Below the pieces are notes generated by a model. The model was not told the DNA's origin. It did not search any database and saw only the letters and a program-made list of their open reading frames with translations. This document shows, one piece after another, positions 25,668 to 34,358 of a stretch of DNA of 64,000 nt. The DNA lies in NCBI RefSeq assembly GCF_022179085.1, contig NZ_BPQE01000012.1, positions 31,055 to 95,054 on the forward strand. The letters are read 5' to 3'. Numbering within the stretch: the stretch's first letter is position 1; the number at the start of each line of letters is the position of its first letter. Made by a program: the position numbers and the translations under genes. Source of the DNA: Methylobacterium aerolatum (GTDB lineage: Bacteria > Pseudomonadota > Alphaproteobacteria > Rhizobiales > Beijerinckiaceae).

Positions 25668-28600
25668 TCAGTGCACGCTGTGGAAGTTCGCGGCCGTCAG
25701 GTCGTGGTGCCCTTCGAGCACGATCCGGAAGTCGGCCTGCGGCCCGCCCGTCGTGCTTGCCTGGACGAGGGTCTGCTCCTGCCCGGCCACGGTCTCGTGC
25801 GAGACGATCACCTGGCCCGCCGCGGTGAAGTTCGTCCCGGCGAAGAGCACGAAGGATTGCCTGCCCTCCGCCGAGGCGTCGGCGTCGATGCCGGTGAGGT
25901 CGATCACGTCGCCCGGCTGGAAGCCCTTGATCGTATCCCCGTCGGCGTCGGCGGCGGAGCGGAAGACGAAGGTGTTGTCGCCGCCGCCGCCATCGAGCAC
26001 GTTGGCTTGGTCGTTGGCGATGATGGTGTCGTTGCCCGCGCCGCCGATGAAGTTCTCGAAGCCGAAGATGCTGTCGGACCCGCTGCCGGCGCTGACCACG
26101 CTGCCGTGGTGATCGATGCCGTTGCCGAGATCGACCGTGATGGCGTCGCCGATCGCGGAATAGTCGATCGTGTCGCTGCCCGCCTCGCCGAAGTAGAGGT
26201 CGTCGCCGTCTCCCACCGTGGCGAGCACCCGGTCGTCGCCGCCGCCCGCGAAGACGACATCGTGGCCTTGGCCGCCCTCCAGCACGTCGTCGCCGGCCTC
26301 GCCGAAGAGACGATCGTCGCCGGCCTCGCCCGCGACGAGGTCGTTGCCCGCTCCGCCGAACAGGCTGTCCTCGCCCGCTCCGCCGAAGGCCGCGTCGTCG
26401 CCCGCCCCGGCCTTCACGAGGTCGTCGCCCGCGCCGGCCTGGATCACGTCGGCCCCGCCCGTCCCGAGGATGAGGTCGTCGCCGCCGAGGCCCATGATCG
26501 TGGCCGTCGCGCCGTGGCCCACGAGGAGATCCGCCTCGGCCGTGCCGAAGAGCGCATCCCCGGTCTGGCTCGTCTCGTCCGGCCCGGCGGCGGGGGGGCC
26601 TCCGGCGGTGTCGTGCCCGGTGCCGGTGTCGTCGGGGCCTGACGCGTCGGGGGCGGATCCATCGGTGGCGGCCCCGTCGGCCGGGAGGGCCGTGGCGCCG
26701 TGATGATCGACCACGTCCTGCGGTCGCACGGCGCCGACGATGTGGCCGGCGGCATCGGTCGAGAGGACGATGCGGTGGTCGGAGGTGAGCCCGGTGATGT
26801 CCACCGTGTCGCCGCCATCCGCATCGTTGACGTGGATGGTGTTGTAGGCGAGTTGCGTGGGCGCGAAGTTGCCGTGGACCCTGACCGTGTCGGTCCCGGC
26901 GCCGGTGTTGATCGTGATCTCCTCGACGTTCACCAGTTCGGCCGCGACGGCGCCGTTGCGCGTGATGACGATCTCACCCGCCACGTTGCGCAGGCCGGTG
27001 ATGCCCGCGCCCTGGGCTTCCGCCAGGGTGTAGACGTCGAAGGTCTCGGCCACCTCGGAATTCGCCTGGGCGGCGGCGTTGTTGCCCGTCACGGTGGACG
27101 TCAGGACGAAGCTGTCCGTCCCCGCCCCGCCGTCGATGAAGTCGTGCCCGTCCGTGGCGACGTTCACGGTGGTGAAGGGGATTCCGAAGATCGACCCTTG
27201 GGTGACGCTCCCGGAGGCGGTCCAGGTGATCGTGTCGGCGCCGTCGCCCGCGAGCACGATGTCATCCCCGCGGCCGCCGGCGATGGTGTGGCCGGTCGCC
27301 CCGTCGACGAGGATGTCGGCGCCGGTGGTGCCGTTCAGGTTCGCGCCGGTCTGCTGCCGCAGGGTGACGGTGCCGGTGGCCGTGTTCGGCGCTGCTCCGC
27401 CATCCGTCACGGTGTAGCTGAACGAGCCGCCGTTGGGGGCGTTGAGGGTGGTGCCGCTGTCGAGGATCGTCACGGCGCCGGCTGCGCTCCCATGCGTCGC
27501 GGTGAGGCTGTTGAAACCGCTCACCCCCGTGATGGCGAGCGGGTTCGGGCCGTCCGGGTCGGTGTCGTTGGCGAGCAGCGCCCAGTCCGGCACCACGATT
27601 CCGTTCGGGCCGTTTCCGACATTGGTGACGACGGAGTCGGCACGGGCCGTCGGCGCATCGTTGACCGGCACCACATGCACCGTCGTCGTCGCGAGGTTGC
27701 TGTCGAGCAGCCCGTCGTTCACGGTCACCTGGATGATGCGATCGACCGGGCTCGGGTTGTTCGACGTGTTGGCGAAGGTGATGGCCGCGATCTGGGCCTG
27801 ATAGTGGGCGAGCGTGTCGTCGCCCGTCAGGGTCAGGGTGATCCGGCCGGGCACCGACGTGTCGGTCGCGATCGAGATGTTGTCGCCGGCGATGTCGTGG
27901 CCGTTGACGGTGTCGCCGGCCTGGGCATTCGTCAGCACGACCTTGGCCGAATGGATGATCGCTCCGTCGTCGGTGATGGTCGGGTTCCGGGCGATGGTCA
28001 CCGCCGCGCCGTTCTCGGTGAAGGTCGTGGTGTAGTTCGGAAACGGATCCGCGTCGGCCGTCGTCTTCGTGACGTCGATGCGGAGGTTGTCGATCGCTAC
28101 ATAGCCGTTGTTGGCGCTCGTCCCGCCGCCGACCGTGGTCACGGCCTCGACCTTCACGATGGCGTTGGCCCCGAAGGTCTCGGTGGTCGCCTTGATCGTC
28201 GTGAGGTCAACGGAGACCGTGCCCTGACCGTTGGTGTTGTTCCCGGCTCCCGTGCCCTGGAAGGTGCGGATCTCGTGCCACGTGGCCCCGTTGTCGAAGG
28301 AGATCGAGGCGACGACCTTGTCGCCCGTATCGAACGAGTTCAGCCGGTAGTCGAAGGCGAGTGTCGCGCCCGAGGCCCCCGAGAGATCGACGGTGCGCTG
28401 GATGCTCGCGCCGTCGCCGTTGTCGGAGAGCCTGAGCTGGCCCGATCCGGCGGCGTTCAGCTGGATCTGGCCGCCCGTCACCTGATTGGCGTTGGCGACG
28501 AAGTCGCCGGTCTCGCTCCAGGCTGTCGTCCAGGTCGCCGTCCCGTTCGAGTTCGACCACTGCGAGGCGTTGAAGTTGTCGGCAAGGGTCGCCACCGTGG

Positions 28601-31600
28601 TGTCGTAGGCGTGCAGGTCCAGAACGGGCTTCTGGAGCTTCAGCGAGATCGTCTGATCCGCGAACCGGGCGTACTCGACGCCGACGAGCAGGTCGGTGCC
28701 GTCGCTGGTGAGGGGATTGCCGTTCGCATCGAGGAGGGGGTTCCCGTTGGCGTCGAGGAAGTCGGCGGCCGTCCGGTTGTCGGTGATCTTCAGGGCCGGC
28801 ATCGCCACGCCGTTGCTGGCCGTGAAATCGATGACCTGGATCGTGTAGCGCGCGAGGTTGCCCGTGAAGACGGCCGTATCCGCCGTCCCGTCCGTGCCGC
28901 CGTCGCCGAGCACGGTGTCCTTGAACTGGGCCGAGCGCAGCATCTCGGTGAAGTGCTTGTCGAACTGCGCGCCGCCGAGGGCGTTGGCGGCGTCGATCAG
29001 CCCGTCGGAGCCGAGCACGTCGGCGTAGCCCACCCGGTGCGATGCGCCCTGGTAGCGGGCATCCATCAGCTGCTCGGCGTCGGTCAGGCCGGCGTTGTTG
29101 TTGTGGTGGTCGTAGGTGGAGTTCTGGCCGGTCAGGATCACGTGGCCGGCGGCGTCGCGCACGGCGTTGCCTTCGGCGTCGTAGCGGACGCCCTTGTCGG
29201 TGCCGATCAGGGCATCGAGGCGGACGGACCCGCCGATGATGATGTCGTTGCCGCCCAGACCCTCCAGGGTGTCGTTGCCCGAGCCGCCGATCAGCCAGTT
29301 CTGGCCGGCGATGGAGGCGTCGGCGCCGTTGCCGGCGTCGGAAGGATCGCTCCCGGTCAGCGTGTCGTCGCTCACCGAGCCGATTGCGCCGTCAATCTGG
29401 AACGAGGGCACCTGCGTCGGCGAGCCGTTGACCGTCACGTTCGGATTGGCTTGGTTGCCGAGGTCGAACACGACGCCCTTCGGACGGGCGTTGTTGTCGC
29501 TGAAGTCGATCAGGTCGAAGCCCTTGTCGTTGGTATCGGTGCCGTCGCCGCCCAGGACCTCGTCCGAGCCGATGGTGAGGGCGCCGGTCGGATCGCCGGG
29601 GCGCAGGATGTCGTCGCCGTCGCCGCCGAAGAGCTGGTCCTGGTCCGCCCCGCCGATGACGAGGTCGTCGCCGTTGTCGCCGTAGAGGATGTCGCCGCCC
29701 GATCCGCCGTCCACGAGGTCGTTGCCGTCGCCGCCATGGGTGAACGGGTCGGTGTCCTGGCCGCCGTAGATCTTGTCGTCGCCGGAGCCGGCGGAGAGCT
29801 TGTCGATGCCGGTGCCGCCGTCGAGGAGGTCGTTGCCGGAGCCGCCGATGATCTGGTCGGCGCCGTTGATGTCGGTGCCCGAGGATTCGCCGTAGAGGAA
29901 GTCGTCGCCGGCGCCGCCGTCCATCAGGTCGGGGTTGTCCCCGCCGTACATCGTGTCGCTGCCCGTGCCGCCGTAGAGGCGGTCGATGCCGAAGCCGCCG
30001 TAGATGACGTCGTTGCCGCCTTCCCCGTAGACCGTGTCGTCGCCGCCCTGGGCGTAGATCAGGTCGTCGCCCTTCGAGCCGACGATGACCTCGCTCGACT
30101 CGGCGCCGGAATTCGGCGTGCCGTCGAGGTTCACGTAGCCGTTGAGGGCGTAGGCGTTGTCGCCGCCGTGGTAGTCGGCGCTCATCGGGTTGTCGGCGGA
30201 GAGCCGCGTGTCCTGGATGTAGGTCTTGCCGGAGATCGCGATCAGCCCGCCGTCGTGGCCGTTGCTCACGCCGCCGTTGGAGTAGATGCCCATCGTGCCG
30301 TTCGCGACGTCGGCGAGGTCGCCGTACTTGTGCTCGTTGCCGGTGGTCAGGGACTCGGTCTGGCCGGCCGCCAGCACCTCCTTGCGCGCGCCGAGGTCCA
30401 CGTACTGGTCGGCGTAGCCGAAGATGTTGCCGTTCAGGTGCGTCAGGCCGGTGTTGCGCTCGAAGATGTCCTTGAGCTGCCCGTTGGCGACCTCCTCGCC
30501 GAATTGCTGCCCGGCCAGACGGTAGAGGTAGTAGAACCGGTCGCCGTCCATCAGCGACTCGATCTGCGTGACGAAGACCTTGTCGAAGGTCTCGCCGAGC
30601 AGGCCGCCGGGCTGGTGCACCTCCGCGAGGCCGCCGATCCACGTATCGATCTGGTTGAAGCCGAGGGTCCCCGCCCCGCCCACGGAGGCGTCGCCGGACA
30701 GGAACGCGCCCGCGCGGGTCACGAGCTCGGCGACCGTCCCGGTCCAGCCGAGGACCGTGCCGAGCACGGCGCCCGCCGCATCGTCCGCGAAGGCGTGGCT
30801 CGCCAGGTCCAGCACGGCGTGGGCCTTGTCCATGGCGCCGTCGAAGGCATAGGCAGCGATGAAGTTCACGAGGGAACTCGGGTGCTGCATGTTCTGCCCG
30901 AAGTCGTTCCAGCTGGTGTAGCGGACCATGCCGAGCGCTTCGCGGAAGTCGTTCAGCGTCGGCACGCCGATGTCGCGGCCGCGGGCGATGTTGATGGCCG
31001 CGAGGTCGAGGGGCTGGCCGAGCAGGCCCTGGTTGAGGGCCGGGGTGACGAACTCGTCCACCTCGTTCTGCTGCTGGTGGGTCATGCCCAGGACGATCGA
31101 GGCCGGGCCGAGATCGCCGAACTTCTCCGGGTTCAGGAAGGCGTCGTGGAGGGCGTAGCCCATGATCTTGCCGGTGATGCCGCCGGTCGGATCGATGGTG
31201 TCGATGGTCTCGCGCAAGGTCGAATGGCCGAAGCGGAAGGCGACCTGGGCGTATTCCAGCGTCACGTCGGGCTGCTTGTCGGGCGAGTAGCCGACGAATT
31301 CCTGGATGTTGGGCGACACGTTGCGGGCATACTGGTCGACCGCCGCGTGCTGGTATTCCATCTCGACGATGAGCTTGGCGCCGAGGAACACCTTGTCCTC
31401 GTTCCAGGCGATGGAGCCGTCGGCGCGGATGAAATCCCCCGCCGCGTTCGTCCGCCCGGTGTCGATCTGGAATTCGTGCAGCTTGGCGTGGGTCGCGTCG
31501 TCGGTCGCGACGTCCTGGCGGTGCAGGGCGTCGATCAGGTTCTGGACCTGGAAATTGTGCTCCTCGTGGAAGACGTGGTGGACGGAGGTCAGGCCGAAAT

Positions 31601-33761
31601 TCTCGTTCACCCGGCCGTCGCCCGCGACGTAGTGGTCGCCGACCGAGGCGAGCAGGATGTCCGACACCGCGTTGCGCACGGACTCGACGGATGCGGCGGA
31701 GACGCCCGGCGGCGTCTGCATGATGCTGAAGTCGGCGAAGTTCACCCAGCCCGCCAGGGCGCTGGCGCCGGTCAGGTCGGTACCGGCGGGGATGGGGGGC
31801 GATTGCGGCCCCGTCGGCAGGTCCGAGCCGAGATGCAGGGTAAGGACACCGTTCGCGTTGAAGCCGAAGGTGTCGCCCGGCCGGATGCCGGCTTGGCCGA
31901 GGGTGGCGATGGCATCCAGGACCTTCTGCGCCTCGGCGCCGGTCTCGCCCTGGCCGCCGAGCAGGTGCGCGCGGTCGAAATGGGGGTTCATGTCGAGGAG
32001 GAGGGCCTCGCCGCTGGTCCCGGCCACGACATGGCCCGCCGCATCCCGGTTGCGCAGGTTGGCGACGTCGTCCCAGGTCAGCGCATCGCGCTTGGTCGCG
32101 TCGAGATGGGTGCGCAACTCGTTGAGCGTCGGCAGGGTGGCGTTGGTCAGGGTGCCGTCGGGCTTGGCCCAGGCGGTCTTGAGGGTGTGGCCGTCGAGCA
32201 GGTTCATGCCGGCGTGGAACGAGGCGCCCCCATCGGTGGAGACCCATTCGCGCAAGAGCGCGGTCCGCTGCTCGTCGGAGCCGTAGGTCTGGCTCTGGTC
32301 GATGAAGGGCGAGACGTGGTTCGCGTACTCGCTGCCCTTGGCGTCGAGGGTCTGGACCTTGGCGCGGTTGATGGTGATCTCGGTGACAGGCTGCCCGTCC
32401 GGCCCGAGCATGCCGTAGAGCGGATCGTCGATCCCGAGGGCGATCTTGATGGTCACGGCGCCGCCGGAGGCGTTGGCTTGGCCCTTGTCGATGAAATCGA
32501 GCCCGTGGTCGAAGAACTGGCCGAACAGCACGAAGAAGCCGTTCGAGGGCGAGACGCCGGGGTTCAGGCCGCCGATGAAGTGGTCGTCCCGGCCCGCCGA
32601 GGCGGCCAGCCGCGCCTGGGTGTCGATCTGGCCCTCGCCGCCGTTCTTGACCGTGTCGAGCCGGCCCCACTCGAGAACCCGGGCCTCGCCGGTCTGCGGA
32701 TCGTAGTAGATCTCGTTGGCGGTGTGGACCGGCTTGCCGTTGGCGCCGAGGGGATTGTCGGCCGCGTGGTTCGCCCAGGTGTCGTAGACCACGTCGCCGG
32801 TGGTGATCGCCCGGCTGATCATGCGCGGCGTGTAATCGACGACGTTCTTGATGTTGATCGCCGTCCCGTCCGCCGCCGTCGTGTTGCCCTCGATGCCGGT
32901 GCCCGGCAGGGCCGCCGTCACGGCGTAGTCCTGATGAGCGAGGGCGTAGGCCGTGGTGAAGTGGTGGTAACGGCCGTCGAGTTCGGCGCCCGAGAGCGTC
33001 GTAGCCGTCCCGGTGGCCGTCGACGTGGCGACCTGCGCCGGGGAGGTCTGCACCGTCGAGGTGGCGGTGGCCTCCTGCGTGCCGAAGGGACTGGTCAGGG
33101 TCGTCGTCACTTGGTCGCGCACGAAGTCGAAGCTCGTGGTGGTGGTGACCGAATCGGCGACGACCGTCGTCTGGGTCGGGGCGAGGTGGTGCCCGTCGAT
33201 GACCGTGGTGGAGAGCGTCTGCGCCACCGACGTCGTCACCGAGGTGCCGGAGGTGATGAGCTCGCGCACGATCTTGGTGAGGTTCTGCCCCGGGGGCACG
33301 GTGGTGTCGGTGGTGTCGGAGAGGGTGACGGAGGTCGATTCCGTGGTGGTGGGATCGGGCGTGACGCTCGTCACGAGGATCGGTCCGGTGGTGGCGTCTC
33401 CGGTCACCTGCGCGAGGTAGCCGCGGTAGTCGGCCGTCACCATCCGCGGGAAGATCTGCCCGCTCTGTCCGTAATGCGACAGGACCGGCGTGAGGTTGTT
33501 CCAGTAGCCGCTGACGTCGCGCGTGCCCGCCAAGTCGGTGAAGTTCTGGTAGGACTGGCCCCACATGGCGAGGTTGGCCTGGGCGCTTCCCTGGTCCGCG
33601 TAGGCGACCCCCCGGCGGTCGAAGACCGGGCCGGTTCCGTCCCAGGCCACGATGATGTTCCCCGACGCATCGAACAGCGGCCGGAAGTTGATCTGGTCGA
33701 TCAGGAAGCGGATGTCGCTCGTGTTGATCACGAAGGGCTTGAGGCGAGCGTCGAAGGCCAT
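25668..33761 (-). CDS. Giant RTX haem peroxidase (animal-peroxidase family), type I secreted
   Basis: 2697 residues, no signal peptide. The haem peroxidase domain spans about 330-1130: distal D418-H419 in GQFFDHGLDF, the distal Arg region in SQTYGSDEQRTALLRE, the proximal H846 in AFRFGHSTLRETID, and ARGRDIGVPTLNDFREALG near 925. RTX array 1 follows at about 1223-1512 (YGEGGNDVIYGGFGIDRLYG). A jelly-roll-like beta domain covers about 1728-1900, cadherin-like domains about 1912-2137, a short RTX patch near 2170 and RTX array 2 at about 2403-2533. The C-terminal module has DTIKGFQPGDVIDLTGI and FRIVLEGHHDLTAANF. The enzyme would oxidise substrates with peroxide outside the cell. First gene of operon 2. 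Confidence 0.92.
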   Translation of the reverse strand: MAFDARLKPFVINTSDIRFLIDQINFRPLFDASGNIIVAWDGTGPVFDRRGVAYADQGSAQANLAMWGQSYQNFTDLAGTRDVSGYWNNLTPVLSHYGQSGQIFPRMVTADYRGYLAQVTGDATTGPILVTSVTPDPTTTESTSVTLSDTTDTTVPPGQNLTKIVRELITSGTSVTTSVAQTLSTTVIDGHHLAPTQTTVVADSVTTTTSFDFVRDQVTTTLTSPFGTQEATATSTVQTSPAQVATSTATGTATTLSGAELDGRYHHFTTAYALAHQDYAVTAALPGTGIEGNTTAADGTAINIKNVVDYTPRMISRAITTGDVVYDTWANHAADNPLGANGKPVHTANEIYYDPQTGEARVLEWGRLDTVKNGGEGQIDTQARLAASAGRDDHFIGGLNPGVSPSNGFFVLFGQFFDHGLDFIDKGQANASGGAVTIKIALGIDDPLYGMLGPDGQPVTEITINRAKVQTLDAKGSEYANHVSPFIDQSQTYGSDEQRTALLREWVSTDGGASFHAGMNLLDGHTLKTAWAKPDGTLTNATLPTLNELRTHLDATKRDALTWDDVANLRNRDAAGHVVAGTSGEALLLDMNPHFDRAHLLGGQGETGAEAQKVLDAIATLGQAGIRPGDTFGFNANGVLTLHLGSDLPTGPQSPPIPAGTDLTGASALAGWVNFADFSIMQTPPGVSAASVESVRNAVSDILLASVGDHYVAGDGRVNENFGLTSVHHVFHEEHNFQVQNLIDALHRQDVATDDATHAKLHEFQIDTGRTNAAGDFIRADGSIAWNEDKVFLGAKLIVEMEYQHAAVDQYARNVSPNIQEFVGYSPDKQPDVTLEYAQVAFRFGHSTLRETIDTIDPTGGITGKIMGYALHDAFLNPEKFGDLGPASIVLGMTHQQQNEVDEFVTPALNQGLLGQPLDLAAINIARGRDIGVPTLNDFREALGMVRYTSWNDFGQNMQHPSSLVNFIAAYAFDGAMDKAHAVLDLASHAFADDAAGAVLGTVLGWTGTVAELVTRAGAFLSGDASVGGAGTLGFNQIDTWIGGLAEVHQPGGLLGETFDKVFVTQIESLMDGDRFYYLYRLAGQQFGEEVANGQLKDIFERNTGLTHLNGNIFGYADQYVDLGARKEVLAAGQTESLTTGNEHKYGDLADVANGTMGIYSNGGVSNGHDGGLIAISGKTYIQDTRLSADNPMSADYHGGDNAYALNGYVNLDGTPNSGAESSEVIVGSKGDDLIYAQGGDDTVYGEGGNDVIYGGFGIDRLYGGTGSDTMYGGDNPDLMDGGAGDDFLYGESSGTDINGADQIIGGSGNDLLDGGTGIDKLSAGSGDDKIYGGQDTDPFTHGGDGNDLVDGGSGGDILYGDNGDDLVIGGADQDQLFGGDGDDILRPGDPTGALTIGSDEVLGGDGTDTNDKGFDLIDFSDNNARPKGVVFDLGNQANPNVTVNGSPTQVPSFQIDGAIGSVSDDTLTGSDPSDAGNGADASIAGQNWLIGGSGNDTLEGLGGNDIIIGGSVRLDALIGTDKGVRYDAEGNAVRDAAGHVILTGQNSTYDHHNNNAGLTDAEQLMDARYQGASHRVGYADVLGSDGLIDAANALGGAQFDKHFTEMLRSAQFKDTVLGDGGTDGTADTAVFTGNLARYTIQVIDFTASNGVAMPALKITDNRTAADFLDANGNPLLDANGNPLTSDGTDLLVGVEYARFADQTISLKLQKPVLDLHAYDTTVATLADNFNASQWSNSNGTATWTTAWSETGDFVANANQVTGGQIQLNAAGSGQLRLSDNGDGASIQRTVDLSGASGATLAFDYRLNSFDTGDKVVASISFDNGATWHEIRTFQGTGAGNNTNGQGTVSVDLTTIKATTETFGANAIVKVEAVTTVGGGTSANNGYVAIDNLRIDVTKTTADADPFPNYTTTFTENGAAVTIARNPTITDDGAIIHSAKVVLTNAQAGDTVNGHDIAGDNISIATDTSVPGRITLTLTGDDTLAHYQAQIAAITFANTSNNPSPVDRIIQVTVNDGLLDSNLATTTVHVVPVNDAPTARADSVVTNVGNGPNGIVVPDWALLANDTDPDGPNPLAITGVSGFNSLTATHGSAAGAVTILDSGTTLNAPNGGSFSYTVTDGGAAPNTATGTVTLRQQTGANLNGTTGADILVDGATGHTIAGGRGDDIVLAGDGADTITWTASGSVTQGSIFGIPFTTVNVATDGHDFIDGGAGTDSFVLTSTVTGNNAAAQANSEVAETFDVYTLAEAQGAGITGLRNVAGEIVITRNGAVAAELVNVEEITINTGAGTDTVRVHGNFAPTQLAYNTIHVNDADGGDTVDITGLTSDHRIVLSTDAAGHIVGAVRPQDVVDHHGATALPADGAATDGSAPDASGPDDTGTGHDTAGGPPAAGPDETSQTGDALFGTAEADLLVGHGATATIMGLGGDDLILGTGGADVIQAGAGDDLVKAGAGDDAAFGGAGEDSLFGGAGNDLVAGEAGDDRLFGEAGDDVLEGGQGHDVVFAGGGDDRVLATVGDGDDLYFGEAGSDTIDYSAIGDAITVDLGNGIDHHGSVVSAGSGSDSIFGFENFIGGAGNDTIIANDQANVLDGGGGDNTFVFRSAADADGDTIKGFQPGDVIDLTGIDADASAEGRQSFVLFAGTNFTAAGQVIVSHETVAGQEQTLVQASTTGGPQADFRIVLEGHHDLTAANFHSVH

Positions 33762-34358
33762 CGCGGTTCTCCGTCGGGATGCACGGATCGGAGACTTCGT
33801 CCGATCGGATGCGGCTTTGCATTTACCTTTTGTTAAGGGTTGCAGAATTCGGCGCGCCGGGAAGGGTCCGAGGTCCTAGCGACACACAGGCTCATGGTCC
33901 GATCCCGGAGGGGCCTGAGGTCCGATGCACCATCGGACCAAGGTCCGAACGGCGGCGGCGTATGATCCAGGTTTCCCCGCGGACGCTTCAGAGGACGCGG
34001 CGATCTGGGGAGGGGACGCGTCTGTCGCCTCAGCCCGCCCGGTCCGGTTGCGACGGGATCGCGACGAAGGCGAGTCGAGGGAGGGCTATCGGACCTGCAA
34101 ATAAGGACGATGACATCGATGGCATCACCGAATTGCCTGCGAAACGCTCGGATCCGGCCGTTCTGCCAGCTGCCAAAGCGATGATACTTGAATTGATAGA
34201 TTGCGTGGCATTCCCATCAAATATCCATCGCGGATTTTTCGAGAGGAAAATTGATCGTTGTCATGACGTCACTCTCAATTCGCTTGATTCTGCTTTCGTC
34301 ATGGCTGAAGACGAAGACATGGGAGGGAATTCCAGCCCCGGGTCGGAAGCGTCGCGCG
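33762..34358. other. Divergent regulatory region upstream of peroxidase and sensor kinase
   Basis: About 600 bases with no supported gene. Close to the peroxidase start is an AT-rich tract (TTTACCTTTTGTTAAGGG). Further out is the GGTCCGA array (33865-33948). The part from 34170 to 34330 is again AT-rich and could hold the kinase promoter; ATG codons at 34251 and 34263 are in frame with the kinase but give an unconvincing extension. Confidence 0.5.
33865..33948. repeat. GGTCCGA array (four direct copies, one inverted)
   Basis: GGTCCGA occurs at 33865, 33896, 33919 and 33942 on the plus strand, spaced 31, 23 and 23 bases. An inverted copy at 33933-33939 makes a perfect palindrome with the third copy: GGTCCGAT-N5-ATCGGACC at 33919-33939. 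Regular spacing near two helical turns suggests a multi-site operator. It lies 104-187 bases upstream of the peroxidase ATG and about 410 bases before the kinase. Confidence 0.65.

Noticed and set aside
26700-33836. A 2378-codon open frame on the plus strand, antisense to the peroxidase gene
   Set aside because: Its composition is Val/Asp/Gly/Arg-rich and repetitive, which is what the reverse strand of RTX repeats and GC-rich codons gives. It has no domain pattern, while the minus-strand frame has clear peroxidase and RTX motifs.
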